From: Candidatus Saccharimonadia bacterium | GTDB taxonomy: Bacteria > Patescibacteriota > Saccharimonadia > Saccharimonadales > UBA4665 | Direction: 5' to 3' | Length of the DNA stretch: 26,555 nucleotides | Assembly: GCA_023268595.1 (NCBI GenBank) | Contig: JALQUD010000001.1 | Coordinates: forward strand, 1-26,555 | In this document: in pieces, positions 7,478 through 12,587 of the stretch | Position numbering within the stretch: the stretch's first letter is position 1 | Layout of the letters: each line of letters starts with the position of its first letter | Notes under the pieces: model-generated | The model's input: the letters and a program-made list of their open reading frames with translations, nothing else | Databases searched by the model: none | Told to the model about the DNA's origin: nothing | Translations under genes and position numbers: made by a program

Positions 7478-8094
7478 TATTTTGCCTCCTTGATGATCAC
7501 GATGCCTTTACGCGGGCCAGGTACGGCACCGGTAACGGCGATGATGTTCTGCTCGGCGTCAACGAAGGCGACCTTCAGGTTGTTGACCGAGACTTGCTCG
7601 TGGCCCATGTGGCCGGCCATCTTCTTACCTTTGAAGATGTGCTGTGGGTACATGGAACCGATGGAACCGACACGGCGGTAGCTACGGCCACCGTGGGTCT
7701 TGCGGCCGCGGTGGAAATTGTGCCGCTTGATGGTACCGGCCCAACCTTTGCCCTTGCTCGTACCAGTTACCTGGACGGTGTCACCGACCTCGAAGACATC
7801 AGCTGCCAGCTTGGAGCCGACTTTCAGGTCTTCGGTGATCTCGTCAACGCGGAACTCGCGTAGGATCTTGCTGTTAGTGCCGGAAGCCTTCATGTGGCCG
7901 GCCAGTGATTTTCCTACTTTGTTCTCTTTTGCCTCTTCGGCACCGACCTGTACGGCGGTGTATCCGTCAGTGGCGTCGGTCTTGACTTGCGTGATGACGC
8001 AAGGACTAGCGGAAAGCAGGGTTACGGCCTGAACTGTGCCATCTTCATTGATGGTGCTCGTCATGCCGACCTTCCTGGTGATGAGTGCTTTCAT
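7477..8094 (-). CDS. rplC: 50S ribosomal protein L3 (uL3), first gene of the main operon
   Basis: Early 50S assembly protein reaching the peptidyl-transferase centre. The 205 residues start MKALITRKVGMTSTINEDG and carry the loop GKGWAGTIKRHNF (about 115-127) and the FKGKKMAGHMG motif (about 154-164). The Shine-Dalgarno is AGAGG, followed by AACT and the ATG. In most bacteria rpsJ lies directly upstream. Here rpsJ is about 830 bases away behind a terminator and a YtxH-like gene, so rplC is the effective operon head. Confidence 0.97.
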   Translation of the reverse strand: MKALITRKVGMTSTINEDGTVQAVTLLSASPCVITQVKTDATDGYTAVQVGAEEAKENKVGKSLAGHMKASGTNSKILREFRVDEITEDLKVGSKLAADVFEVGDTVQVTGTSKGKGWAGTIKRHNFHRGRKTHGGRSYRRVGSIGSMYPQHIFKGKKMAGHMGHEQVSVNNLKVAFVDAEQNIIAVTGAVPGPRKGIVIIKEAK

Positions 8095-8330
8095 AGTTCC
8101 TCTCTACCAAATGGTTATTGTTTATAATTCTTACTCTGTTTACCGCGTATAGCGGCAGGGCTGAAGCCTCCCACATCCGTCCCGCCTGATTGTCTGCATT
8201 AGCTTGCATGGAACTCACTCCATCACATAAAAATGCTTGGCTCCCGTTGGTTTCCACCTCTATTAACTGCTGTTAATCGATGGACCTGATCAGAATGCCA
8301 AGTGACAATAAGCTGAATGTACCGTATTAG
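8095..8330 (-). promoter_or_regulatory. Probable structured 5' leader of the rplC-rpsE operon
   Basis: This gap of over 300 bases (8095-8434, shared with the next two entries) holds no convincing gene. On the minus strand an RNA from the upstream promoter candidate could form a stem CTTGGC (8302-8297) with GCCAAG (8241-8236). That stem encloses a hairpin ATTAAC-AGCA-GTTAAT (8277-8262). The closing arm is followed two bases later by a run of five U (8233-8229), so a terminator-like or repressor-binding leader is possible. A smaller GGCT-TC-AGCC hairpin (8168-8159) lies further downstream. Structure is inferred by eye only. Confidence 0.35.
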
Positions 8331-8358
8331 ATTAACACGTTTTACTGACCACTGTCAA
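8331..8358 (-). promoter_or_regulatory. Candidate sigma70 promoter for the rplC-rpsE operon
   Basis: On the minus strand a perfect -35 box TTGACA (8358-8353) is followed after 16 bases by GTTAAT (8336-8331), four of six matches to TATAAT. TCTAAT (8331-8326) is a better -10 but lies 21 bases away. A start here gives a leader of roughly 230 bases before rplC. The -35 is strong, the -10 is weak. Confidence 0.4.
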
Positions 8359-8379
8359 TCCGTTGCATATACTACAGCG

Positions 8380-8404
8380 AAAGAGCAGCATGTGACTGCT
8401 GCTC
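8380..8404 (-). terminator. Hairpin downstream of the YtxH-like gene
   Basis: Perfect eight-base stem GAGCAGCA / TGCTGCTC (8383-8390 and 8397-8404) with a six-base loop, 30 bases past the stop of the YtxH-like gene. On the minus strand only three U follow the stem (TTTCGC), so it is a weak intrinsic terminator at best. Confidence 0.5.
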
Positions 8405-8434
8405 CTTTCATGCTTACGTTCGGAATCGGATTGG

Positions 8435-8752
8435 TTATGGCCGGCGGGCGCGGGCCTTTGCCTGGTTGGCGGCATCTTCTACCTGGCTGCGTGCATCGGC
8501 CACGACATCAGCCACGTCCTCGGAGACTTCCTCTCCCTTCTTGCGCACGTCGCCGACCATATCCTGCGCCCGATGCTTAAAATCTGTCGCGGTATCCTGC
8601 GACTTGTACTTGGCTTCGCGGAGCTTACGCTTGATATCGTCACGTGTCTCCGAACCCTTCTTCGGGGCGAATAGAAGCGCCACGGCGGCGCCGGCGACGG
8701 CGGCGAGCGCCATGACACTTACTGCATTAGCTGTCTTATCTACCTTACTCAT
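8435..8752 (-). CDS. YtxH-domain small membrane protein
   Basis: The 105-residue protein has the YtxH-family layout. After a short polar start comes one hydrophobic segment rich in Ala/Val (about residues 8-29), ending in the characteristic LLFAPKKGSETRDDIK. A long charged, heptad-like helix follows, then a basic tail (KARARRP). It is likely a single-pass membrane protein with a cytoplasmic coiled coil. Biochemical function is unknown; relatives are stress-associated in Firmicutes. The start at 8752 is chosen because AAAGG lies eight bases upstream; a start at 8785 would add eleven residues without a good site. Its place between rpsJ and rplC is unusual. Confidence 0.8.
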   Translation of the reverse strand: MSKVDKTANAVSVMALAAVAGAAVALLFAPKKGSETRDDIKRKLREAKYKSQDTATDFKHRAQDMVGDVRKKGEEVSEDVADVVADARSQVEDAANQAKARARRP

Positions 8753-8794
8753 GATATGTACCTTTCTGTCCTTTTGTGATGTCACGGAAACGAA

Positions 8795-8816
8795 TTGTGC
8801 CGGATAGCCGACACAA
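8795..8816 (-). other. RNA hairpin candidate in the YtxH-gene leader
   Basis: On the minus strand, UUGUGUCGG (8816-8808) can pair with CCGGCACAA (8803-8795) around a four-base loop. This gives nine pairs with a single U-G wobble, about 43 bases before the ATG. No U-run follows, so it is not a terminator. It may be an mRNA structure or an inverted-repeat operator. Confidence 0.35.
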
Positions 8817-8868
8817 TAACTGTAAACCGCAGCGTATGTGAGCGCTGTTAGTAATATTACATTCCACT

Positions 8869-8899
8869 AAAAAAGAGAGCCGGTAACAGCTCTCTTTTT
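8869..8899 (-). terminator. Intrinsic terminator after rpsJ
   Basis: GAGAGC (8875-8880) pairs with GCTCTC (8889-8894) around an eight-base loop, flanked by A-run and T-run that extend the stem. It is usable on both strands. On the minus strand the U-run follows about 27 bases past the rpsJ stop. It separates rpsJ from the rest of the S10 operon. Confidence 0.85.
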
Positions 8900-8925
8900 C
8901 AAAGTCGTCCAGGTCGTACCGATGA

Positions 8926-9261
8926 TTACATCTTGATTTCGACGTCACAACCGGCCGGTAGGCTCAGGTTCATCAATGAGTCGATAGTTTTAGGCGTCGG
9001 CTCAAAGACATCGATGAGGCGTTTGTGGACGCGCATCTCGAATTGCTCACGGCCCTTTTTGTAGACGTGGGGGCTTTTGATGACCGTGAAGGTACTGCGG
9101 CGGGTCGGCAGTGGAATCGGACCAGCAAGCGTCGCACCGGTGCGCAGAGCGGTGTCGACGATCTGCTTTGCGGCCTGGTCGATTACTTTGTGGTCGTATG
9201 CCTTAAGGCGGATGCGGATCCGCTGCTTTTGGTCGGGCTTCTTGACTGCTTCAGCTGTCAT
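8926..9261 (-). CDS. rpsJ: 30S ribosomal protein S10 (uS10), detached from its operon
   Basis: Head protein of the 30S subunit, which in other bacteria also acts in antitermination with NusB. The 111 residues begin with a short Lys-rich extension (MTAEAVKKPDQKQ) before the core IRIRLKAYDHKVID. Conserved blocks are GPIPLPTRRSTFTVIKSPHV, KRLIDVFEPTPKTIDSLM and the C-terminal LPAGCDVEIKM. The start at 9261 is chosen because AGGAG lies five bases upstream; longer readings to 9315 need a TTG start and add non-conserved residues. It has its own promoter and terminator, so it is probably a single-gene transcript. Confidence 0.96.
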   Translation of the reverse strand: MTAEAVKKPDQKQRIRIRLKAYDHKVIDQAAKQIVDTALRTGATLAGPIPLPTRRSTFTVIKSPHVYKKGREQFEMRVHKRLIDVFEPTPKTIDSLMNLSLPAGCDVEIKM

Positions 9262-9346
9262 GAGTTCTCCTGGTGGTGCTATGCCGTAATCTTGGACGAG
9301 AGTGGTTACCGTCAAGTTCTCGGCATGATTATGTAATGATATGTGG

Positions 9347-9375
9347 ATTATACCAGCGATCAGGCTTTACTGCAA
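9347..9375 (-). promoter_or_regulatory. Strong sigma70-type promoter of rpsJ
   Basis: On the minus strand TTGCAG (9375-9370), a 17-base spacer and a perfect TATAAT (9352-9347). The -10 is preceded by TGG, making an extended -10. Transcription would start near 9340, about 80 bases before the rpsJ ATG. It lies between the tuf terminator and rpsJ. Confidence 0.85.
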
Positions 9376-9410
9376 TCTGTCCGGCCTGACAGCGGGCATT
9401 GTCGAAGCAT

Positions 9411-9439
9411 TAAAAAACGGAGCCCGTGGCGGGCTCCGT
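9411..9439 (-). terminator. Intrinsic terminator of tuf
   Basis: Perfect ten-base stem ACGGAGCCCG (9417-9426) / CGGGCTCCGT (9430-9439) with a three-base loop. On the minus strand it is followed by six U. It begins about 24 bases past the tuf stop. Confidence 0.93.
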
Positions 9440-9462
9440 TCTAAGCTGGTCGTACGGATCGA

Positions 9463-10647
9463 CTATTTGTTGATCTTGGTGACGACACCAGCACCGACCG
9501 TGCGGCCACCTTCGCGGATAGCGAAGTTCAGACCCTGGTCCATAGCGATTGGTGCAAGGAGCTTGACCTTGAAGGTGACGGTGTCACCTGGCATGACCAT
9601 TTCCTTGTCAGCTGGCAGTTCAACTTCACCGGTCACGTCAGTGGTGCGGAAGTAGAACTGTGGCTTGTAGCCCTTGAAGAAAGGCGTGTGACGACCACCT
9701 TCATCCTTGGAAAGGATGTAGACCTCAGCGTCGAATTCAGTGTGTGGGGTAATTGAACCCGGCTTACACAGAACCTGGCCGCGCTCGATGTCGTCGCGCT
9801 CGATACCACGGAGCAGTACACCAGCGTTGTCGCCGGCCTGACCCTGGTCAAGCTGCTTCTTGAAGGCTTCGATACCGGTAACAACTGAACTCTTAGTGTC
9901 ACGGACACCGACGATTTCGACTGGGTCGTTGATCTTGACGATACCAGTTTCGATACGGCCGGTTGCGACGGTACCACGACCCTTGATCGAGAATACGTCC
10001 TCGATAGGCATCAGGAATGGCTTGTCGAGGTCACGCTCTGGCTGTGGAACGTAGTCGTCCATAGCCTTGACCAGCTCCATGATGGCGTCTTCGTTGGCGG
10101 CGTCGCCTTCGAGAGCCTTGGCTGCTGAACCCTTGATGATCGGGCAGTCACGGTCAAAGCCGTTCTTCTCGAGCAGTTCACGGACTTCCTCTTCGATCAG
10201 CTCGACGAGGTCAGCGTCAGCCAGGTCCATCTTGTTCAAGAAGACCAGGATCTTCGGAACACCGACCTGGTGGGCCAGTAGGACGTGCTCACGGGTCTGT
10301 GGCATAGGGCCATCGGCTGCCGAAACGACAAGGATGGCACCGTCGACCTGAGCGGCACCGGTAATCATGTTCTTGACGTAGTCGGCGTGACCAGGCATGT
10401 CGACGTGTGCGTAGTGGCGCTTCTCACTCTCGTACTCCTGGTGGGAAGTAGCGATGGTAATACCACGTGCACGCTCTTCTGGAGCGTTGTCGATCTGGTC
10501 GTAAGCGATAGGCTTGTTTACGGCGCTTGGGAGCTTCTTAGCGAGTACAGCGGTAATAGCTGCAGTCAGGGTTGTCTTACCGTGGTCGACGTGGCCCATG
10601 GTACCAACGTTGACGTGCGGCTTGCTGCGGTCAAATGCATCTGCCAT
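9463..10647 (-). CDS. tuf: Elongation factor Tu
   Basis: GTPase that delivers aminoacyl-tRNA to the ribosomal A site. The 394 residues match the family. G1 GHVDHGKT is at 18-25, the switch I segment RGITIATSHQEY at 61-72, G3 DMPGHADY at 83-90 and G4 NKMD at 138-141. Domains 2 and 3 follow (GRGTVATGRIETG, and FAIREGGRTVGAG near the end). The catalytic histidine is His87. Two substitutions are visible against the usual text: Met in the DCPGH motif (Cys81 in E. coli) and Ala for Asn after RGITI. A good Shine-Dalgarno (AAGGAG) precedes the ATG. Stop is TAG. It is transcribed alone. Confidence 0.98.
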   Translation of the reverse strand: MADAFDRSKPHVNVGTMGHVDHGKTTLTAAITAVLAKKLPSAVNKPIAYDQIDNAPEERARGITIATSHQEYESEKRHYAHVDMPGHADYVKNMITGAAQVDGAILVVSAADGPMPQTREHVLLAHQVGVPKILVFLNKMDLADADLVELIEEEVRELLEKNGFDRDCPIIKGSAAKALEGDAANEDAIMELVKAMDDYVPQPERDLDKPFLMPIEDVFSIKGRGTVATGRIETGIVKINDPVEIVGVRDTKSSVVTGIEAFKKQLDQGQAGDNAGVLLRGIERDDIERGQVLCKPGSITPHTEFDAEVYILSKDEGGRHTPFFKGYKPQFYFRTTDVTGEVELPADKEMVMPGDTVTFKVKLLAPIAMDQGLNFAIREGGRTVGAGVVTKINK

Positions 10648-10884
10648 GTGGGATGACTCCTTGGTTATAAATTATTATTGAGTATGGTTGCTCATACTTT
10701 CATACACTCTTACTTACCTCTACGGTACTGCCTATATTGCATGCCACCGCCTTACGGCATAGTGCGGCATACGCTTGGCCTTACTGATATGCCGGAGCGA
10801 TATCACCTAGGTGCAAGCTGGCAGTGTAAAAAAGTACGAACGTGCATAAAAACCATACTAGAACTCGCACGAGTTACTCGGGTT
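10648..10884 (-). promoter_or_regulatory. Long 5' leader of tuf
   Basis: The 340-base gap between tuf and the leader ORF contains no credible protein gene on either strand. If transcription starts near 10878, tuf has an untranslated leader of about 230 bases. It contains TATGCC (plus strand 10788-10793), which could pair with either of two GGCATA copies (10756-10761 and 10766-10771). A GTATG-AGCAAC-CATAC hairpin on the minus strand lies nearer the gene. The leader may be structured; no known riboswitch was recognised. Confidence 0.4.
10862..10875. repeat. Perfect inverted repeat at the tuf transcription start
   Basis: AACTCG-CA-CGAGTT is a perfect 14-base palindrome with a two-base centre. 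It begins about three bases downstream of the predicted tuf start site. It could be a repressor operator or a hairpin at the extreme 5' end of the mRNA (five-base stem, four-base loop). Confidence 0.6.
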
Positions 10885-10913
10885 AGTATAGGAAATTGTG
10901 CGGCCATTGTAAA
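10885..10913 (-). promoter_or_regulatory. Sigma70-type promoter of tuf
   Basis: On the minus strand TTTACA (10913-10908), a 17-base spacer and TATACT (10890-10885), five of six matches in each box. Predicted start near 10878. It is divergent from the promoter candidate of the plus-strand attenuator unit. Confidence 0.75.
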
Positions 10914-10954
10914 GTGTTATCGGACCTGCTTTAGCTGTAATATGAAATGCCGGC

Positions 10955-10983
10955 TTTACATTCCGCTTTGGCTATAGGACAAT
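10955..10983 (+). promoter_or_regulatory. Candidate promoter of the leader-peptide/PLP-enzyme unit
   Basis: TTTACA (10955-10960), 17 bases, GACAAT (10978-10983; four of six). The predicted start falls at or next to the ATG of the leader ORF at 10990, which would make that ORF leaderless. Alternatively AGGA at 10976-10979 serves as its Shine-Dalgarno and the real promoter lies further upstream. These two readings exclude each other. Confidence 0.35.
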
Positions 10984-10989
10984 GCGTGT

Positions 10990-11070
10990 ATGATCAACTA
11001 CCTGCAAAGTATCATTATGAGCATTATTATGGTTCCCGCCCGGGAATACGTCTTAGTGCGCAAAAAGTAA
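10990..11070 (+). CDS. Putative Ile-rich leader peptide (26 residues)
   Basis: Short frame of 26 codons ending in TAA. It contains five isoleucines and three methionines, including SIIMSII in the middle, and a basic C-terminus (VRKK). It ends 22 bases before an intrinsic terminator and 80 bases before the start of a threonine-dehydratase-like gene. Layout and composition resemble leader peptides of branched-chain amino-acid attenuators. The last paired Ile codons (11023-11028) lie directly before the first arm of a stem (11033-11038). I infer a regulatory role; no homologue is known to me, and chance cannot be excluded for so short a frame. Confidence 0.5.
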   Translation: MINYLQSIIMSIIMVPAREYVLVRKK

Positions 11071-11118
11071 GTACATCCAGCAAGCGACAGACAATCCCCG
11101 GGAAACCGGGGATTTTTT
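11033..11118 (+). promoter_or_regulatory. Putative transcription attenuator
   Basis: Four arms can be read. Arm 1 is TTCCCG (11033-11038). Arm 2 is CCCGGGAAT (11039-11047). Arm 3 is ATCCCCGGG (11094-11102). Arm 4 is CCGGGGATT (11106-11114), followed by a U-run. Arm 1 pairs with arm 2 over six bases. Arm 2 pairs with arm 3 at eight of nine positions. Arm 3 pairs with arm 4 as the terminator. The pairings exclude each other in the order needed for ribosome-controlled attenuation. CCCGGG is self-complementary, so part of this pairing is cheap. Confidence 0.5.
11093..11118 (+). terminator. Intrinsic terminator ahead of the PLP-enzyme gene
   Basis: Perfect nine-base stem AATCCCCGG (11093-11101) / CCGGGGATT (11106-11114) capped by a GAAA tetraloop and followed by TTTT. 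It sits 32 bases before the ATG of the PLP enzyme and reads in the same direction. This is where an attenuator belongs and not a usual place for a plain 3' terminator. Confidence 0.9.
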
Positions 11119-11150
11119 ATTAGCACGATTATTACAGAAGTGAGAGACCG

Positions 11151-12512
11151 ATGAGAACCCTTGAATATGAACCGCTGACTTCCGAGTCATACACGGAAGA
11201 AGCATATGAGTACGGCCAGGCTACTACGGCAGAGTTCGGGCAGGATGCCGAAGCCGTGTATAGCCAGGTCGCCAGCCGTCTGGACGAATTCTATGCGACC
11301 GACCGCTATGACCGGCTGACCGAGCTCGGTGTCGAGCGGACTAACCCTCACTTCATGGAGTACATCAATGGCCACAAGGTATTGCGGGTGGACCAGACTC
11401 AGCACACGTATAATTCTTCGTACAAGATCCACGGAGCCGCTAACGCCGCGCTGGTCGCCCAAGAGGTTGCCCAGCAACGGGGCGAACGGCTGACGACTCT
11501 GAATCTGGCCAGTGCCGGCAACCATGGCGAGGCAGCTGCGGCAGTCGGTCGTTTCCTGGGTCTGCATGTCGAGGTCGAAGCTGCCAAGACTGCTAGTTCG
11601 GTCAAGGTCGGTCTGATGGCTGGCCACGGCGCCGATGTCAACGCAACGCACGACAGTTTGGCTACCGCGCTTGATACGGCCGAAGTCAAGGGTCGTCAGC
11701 CGAACCATACCTTCGTACCGCCCTACAACGATTACGATGTCATAACCGGCCAGGCTGTGCTTGGCGTCCAGCTCTATGAGGACCTGGTCAAACAGTCGGT
11801 GTCCGGCAAAGTGGTGGTACCGGCAGCGGTCGGAGGCGGTGGTCATCTGAGCGGTCTGGTATGCGGCTATCGTTACGCTGCCGAGCGGGCAGCCGAGAGC
11901 GGCTTCCAACAGCCATTCGACGTCTCGTTCGTCGGGGTGCAGATGGAGGGTGGCGACCTGGCACGCCGGGCCGTCGAACATAAGCGGTCCGGACTGCCAT
12001 ACGCGAGCGTTGACGACCTGTTCCCTGATGGCGACTTTGATGCTTCCAATGATGGCACGTTCGCCGTACCAGGACACCTCACACTCAGCGTGTTGTCCGA
12101 CGAGTCGGCGGTCAGTCGCATCGTCGTAGTCGATAAGGGCGCGGTAGGAGCTAGTATGTATGCGCAGAGCCGCCAGCTCGGTAAGCGTGTCGAACCAGCT
12201 GGAGCATTATCGCGGGCGGGTGCCGAATTACTTGCTGGCCAAAATGCCGAACAGGTCACCTTCGTGACATACCTGACCGGTTCGAACGTTTCTTCGGAAC
12301 TATATGAGGATTTCATGGTAGCCCGGCGTAACCGGCAGGCTGCCATGGTGGCTGCGCGAAGTGCCGAGGTCCTACAGGTTCGCTCCCAGCTGACTGCGTT
12401 CCGGGCTGGCAGTCTGGCAACATCCGAATGTATCTCAGTAGCTGACCGCGGCGTCACTGTAGCCAGCTCGCCGACGGCCGCCTATCGTCAGGGCCTGGTA
12501 ATGCCTCGTTAA
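11151..12512 (+). CDS. Fold-type II PLP enzyme, threonine dehydratase-like
   Basis: Probable pyridoxal-phosphate lyase of the threonine/serine ammonia-lyase family. Visible motifs are the Schiff-base lysine in SSYKIHGA (Lys92), SAGNHGEAAA (121-130), DYDVITGQAVLG (194-205), the phosphate-binding glycine loop GGGG (228-231), EPAGA (348-352) and TGSN (376-379). The order and spacing match IlvA/TdcB. There are deviations: SFKxRGA has become SYKIHGA, and AGNHxQG has become AGNHGEA. An N-terminal extension of about 70 residues is present, and the C-terminal 60 residues do not resemble an ACT domain. It is the only long gene on the plus strand here. Substrate is uncertain; threonine to 2-oxobutyrate is the leading guess. 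Confidence 0.8.
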   Translation: MRTLEYEPLTSESYTEEAYEYGQATTAEFGQDAEAVYSQVASRLDEFYATDRYDRLTELGVERTNPHFMEYINGHKVLRVDQTQHTYNSSYKIHGAANAALVAQEVAQQRGERLTTLNLASAGNHGEAAAAVGRFLGLHVEVEAAKTASSVKVGLMAGHGADVNATHDSLATALDTAEVKGRQPNHTFVPPYNDYDVITGQAVLGVQLYEDLVKQSVSGKVVVPAAVGGGGHLSGLVCGYRYAAERAAESGFQQPFDVSFVGVQMEGGDLARRAVEHKRSGLPYASVDDLFPDGDFDASNDGTFAVPGHLTLSVLSDESAVSRIVVVDKGAVGASMYAQSRQLGKRVEPAGALSRAGAELLAGQNAEQVTFVTYLTGSNVSSELYEDFMVARRNRQAAMVAARSAEVLQVRSQLTAFRAGSLATSECISVADRGVTVASSPTAAYRQGLVMPR

Positions 12513-12537
12513 GGCAGAGACAGTACCGCGCTCTAAT

Positions 12538-12571
12538 AAAAAAAGAGCCCCTGTATGCGGGGCTCTTTTTT
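12538..12571. terminator. Bidirectional terminator between the PLP enzyme and fusA
   Basis: GAGCCCC (12545-12551) pairs with GGGGCTC (12559-12565) around a seven-base loop. An A-run on the left and a T-run on the right extend the stem. It serves both convergent genes: 25 bases past the plus-strand stop and 16 bases past the fusA stop. Confidence 0.95.
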
Positions 12572-12587
12572 ATTTTGCGTACGCCGG

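Noticed and set aside
8045..8257. Minus-strand frame of 70 codons overlapping the start of rplC
   Set aside because: Overlaps rplC out of frame, and the sequence shows no domain. A leader ORF cannot be fully excluded, but nothing supports it.
8095..8434. tRNA or other stable RNA gene in the large gap before rplC
   Set aside because: No cloverleaf arms, T-loop GTTCRA pattern or CCA end could be found on either strand; the other gaps were read the same way with the same result.
8851..8860. GTAATATTAC palindrome after rpsJ as a promoter or operator for the YtxH-like gene
   Set aside because: Ten-base AT-rich palindromes are common and no -35 box is found at proper spacing.
9262..9315. N-terminal extension of S10 from a TTG at 9315
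   Set aside because: The ATG at 9261 has AGGAG at ideal spacing, and the added residues are not conserved in S10.
10678..10977. Plus-strand frame of 99 codons in the tuf leader
   Set aside because: Low-quality composition (many Cys, Tyr, His), no Shine-Dalgarno, and it runs antisense through the tuf promoter and leader.
11187..12077. Long open frame of 296 codons on the minus strand, opposite the PLP enzyme gene
   Set aside because: It lies wholly inside a gene with clear PLP-enzyme motifs, shows no recognisable domain, and its codon use is that of a shadow frame.
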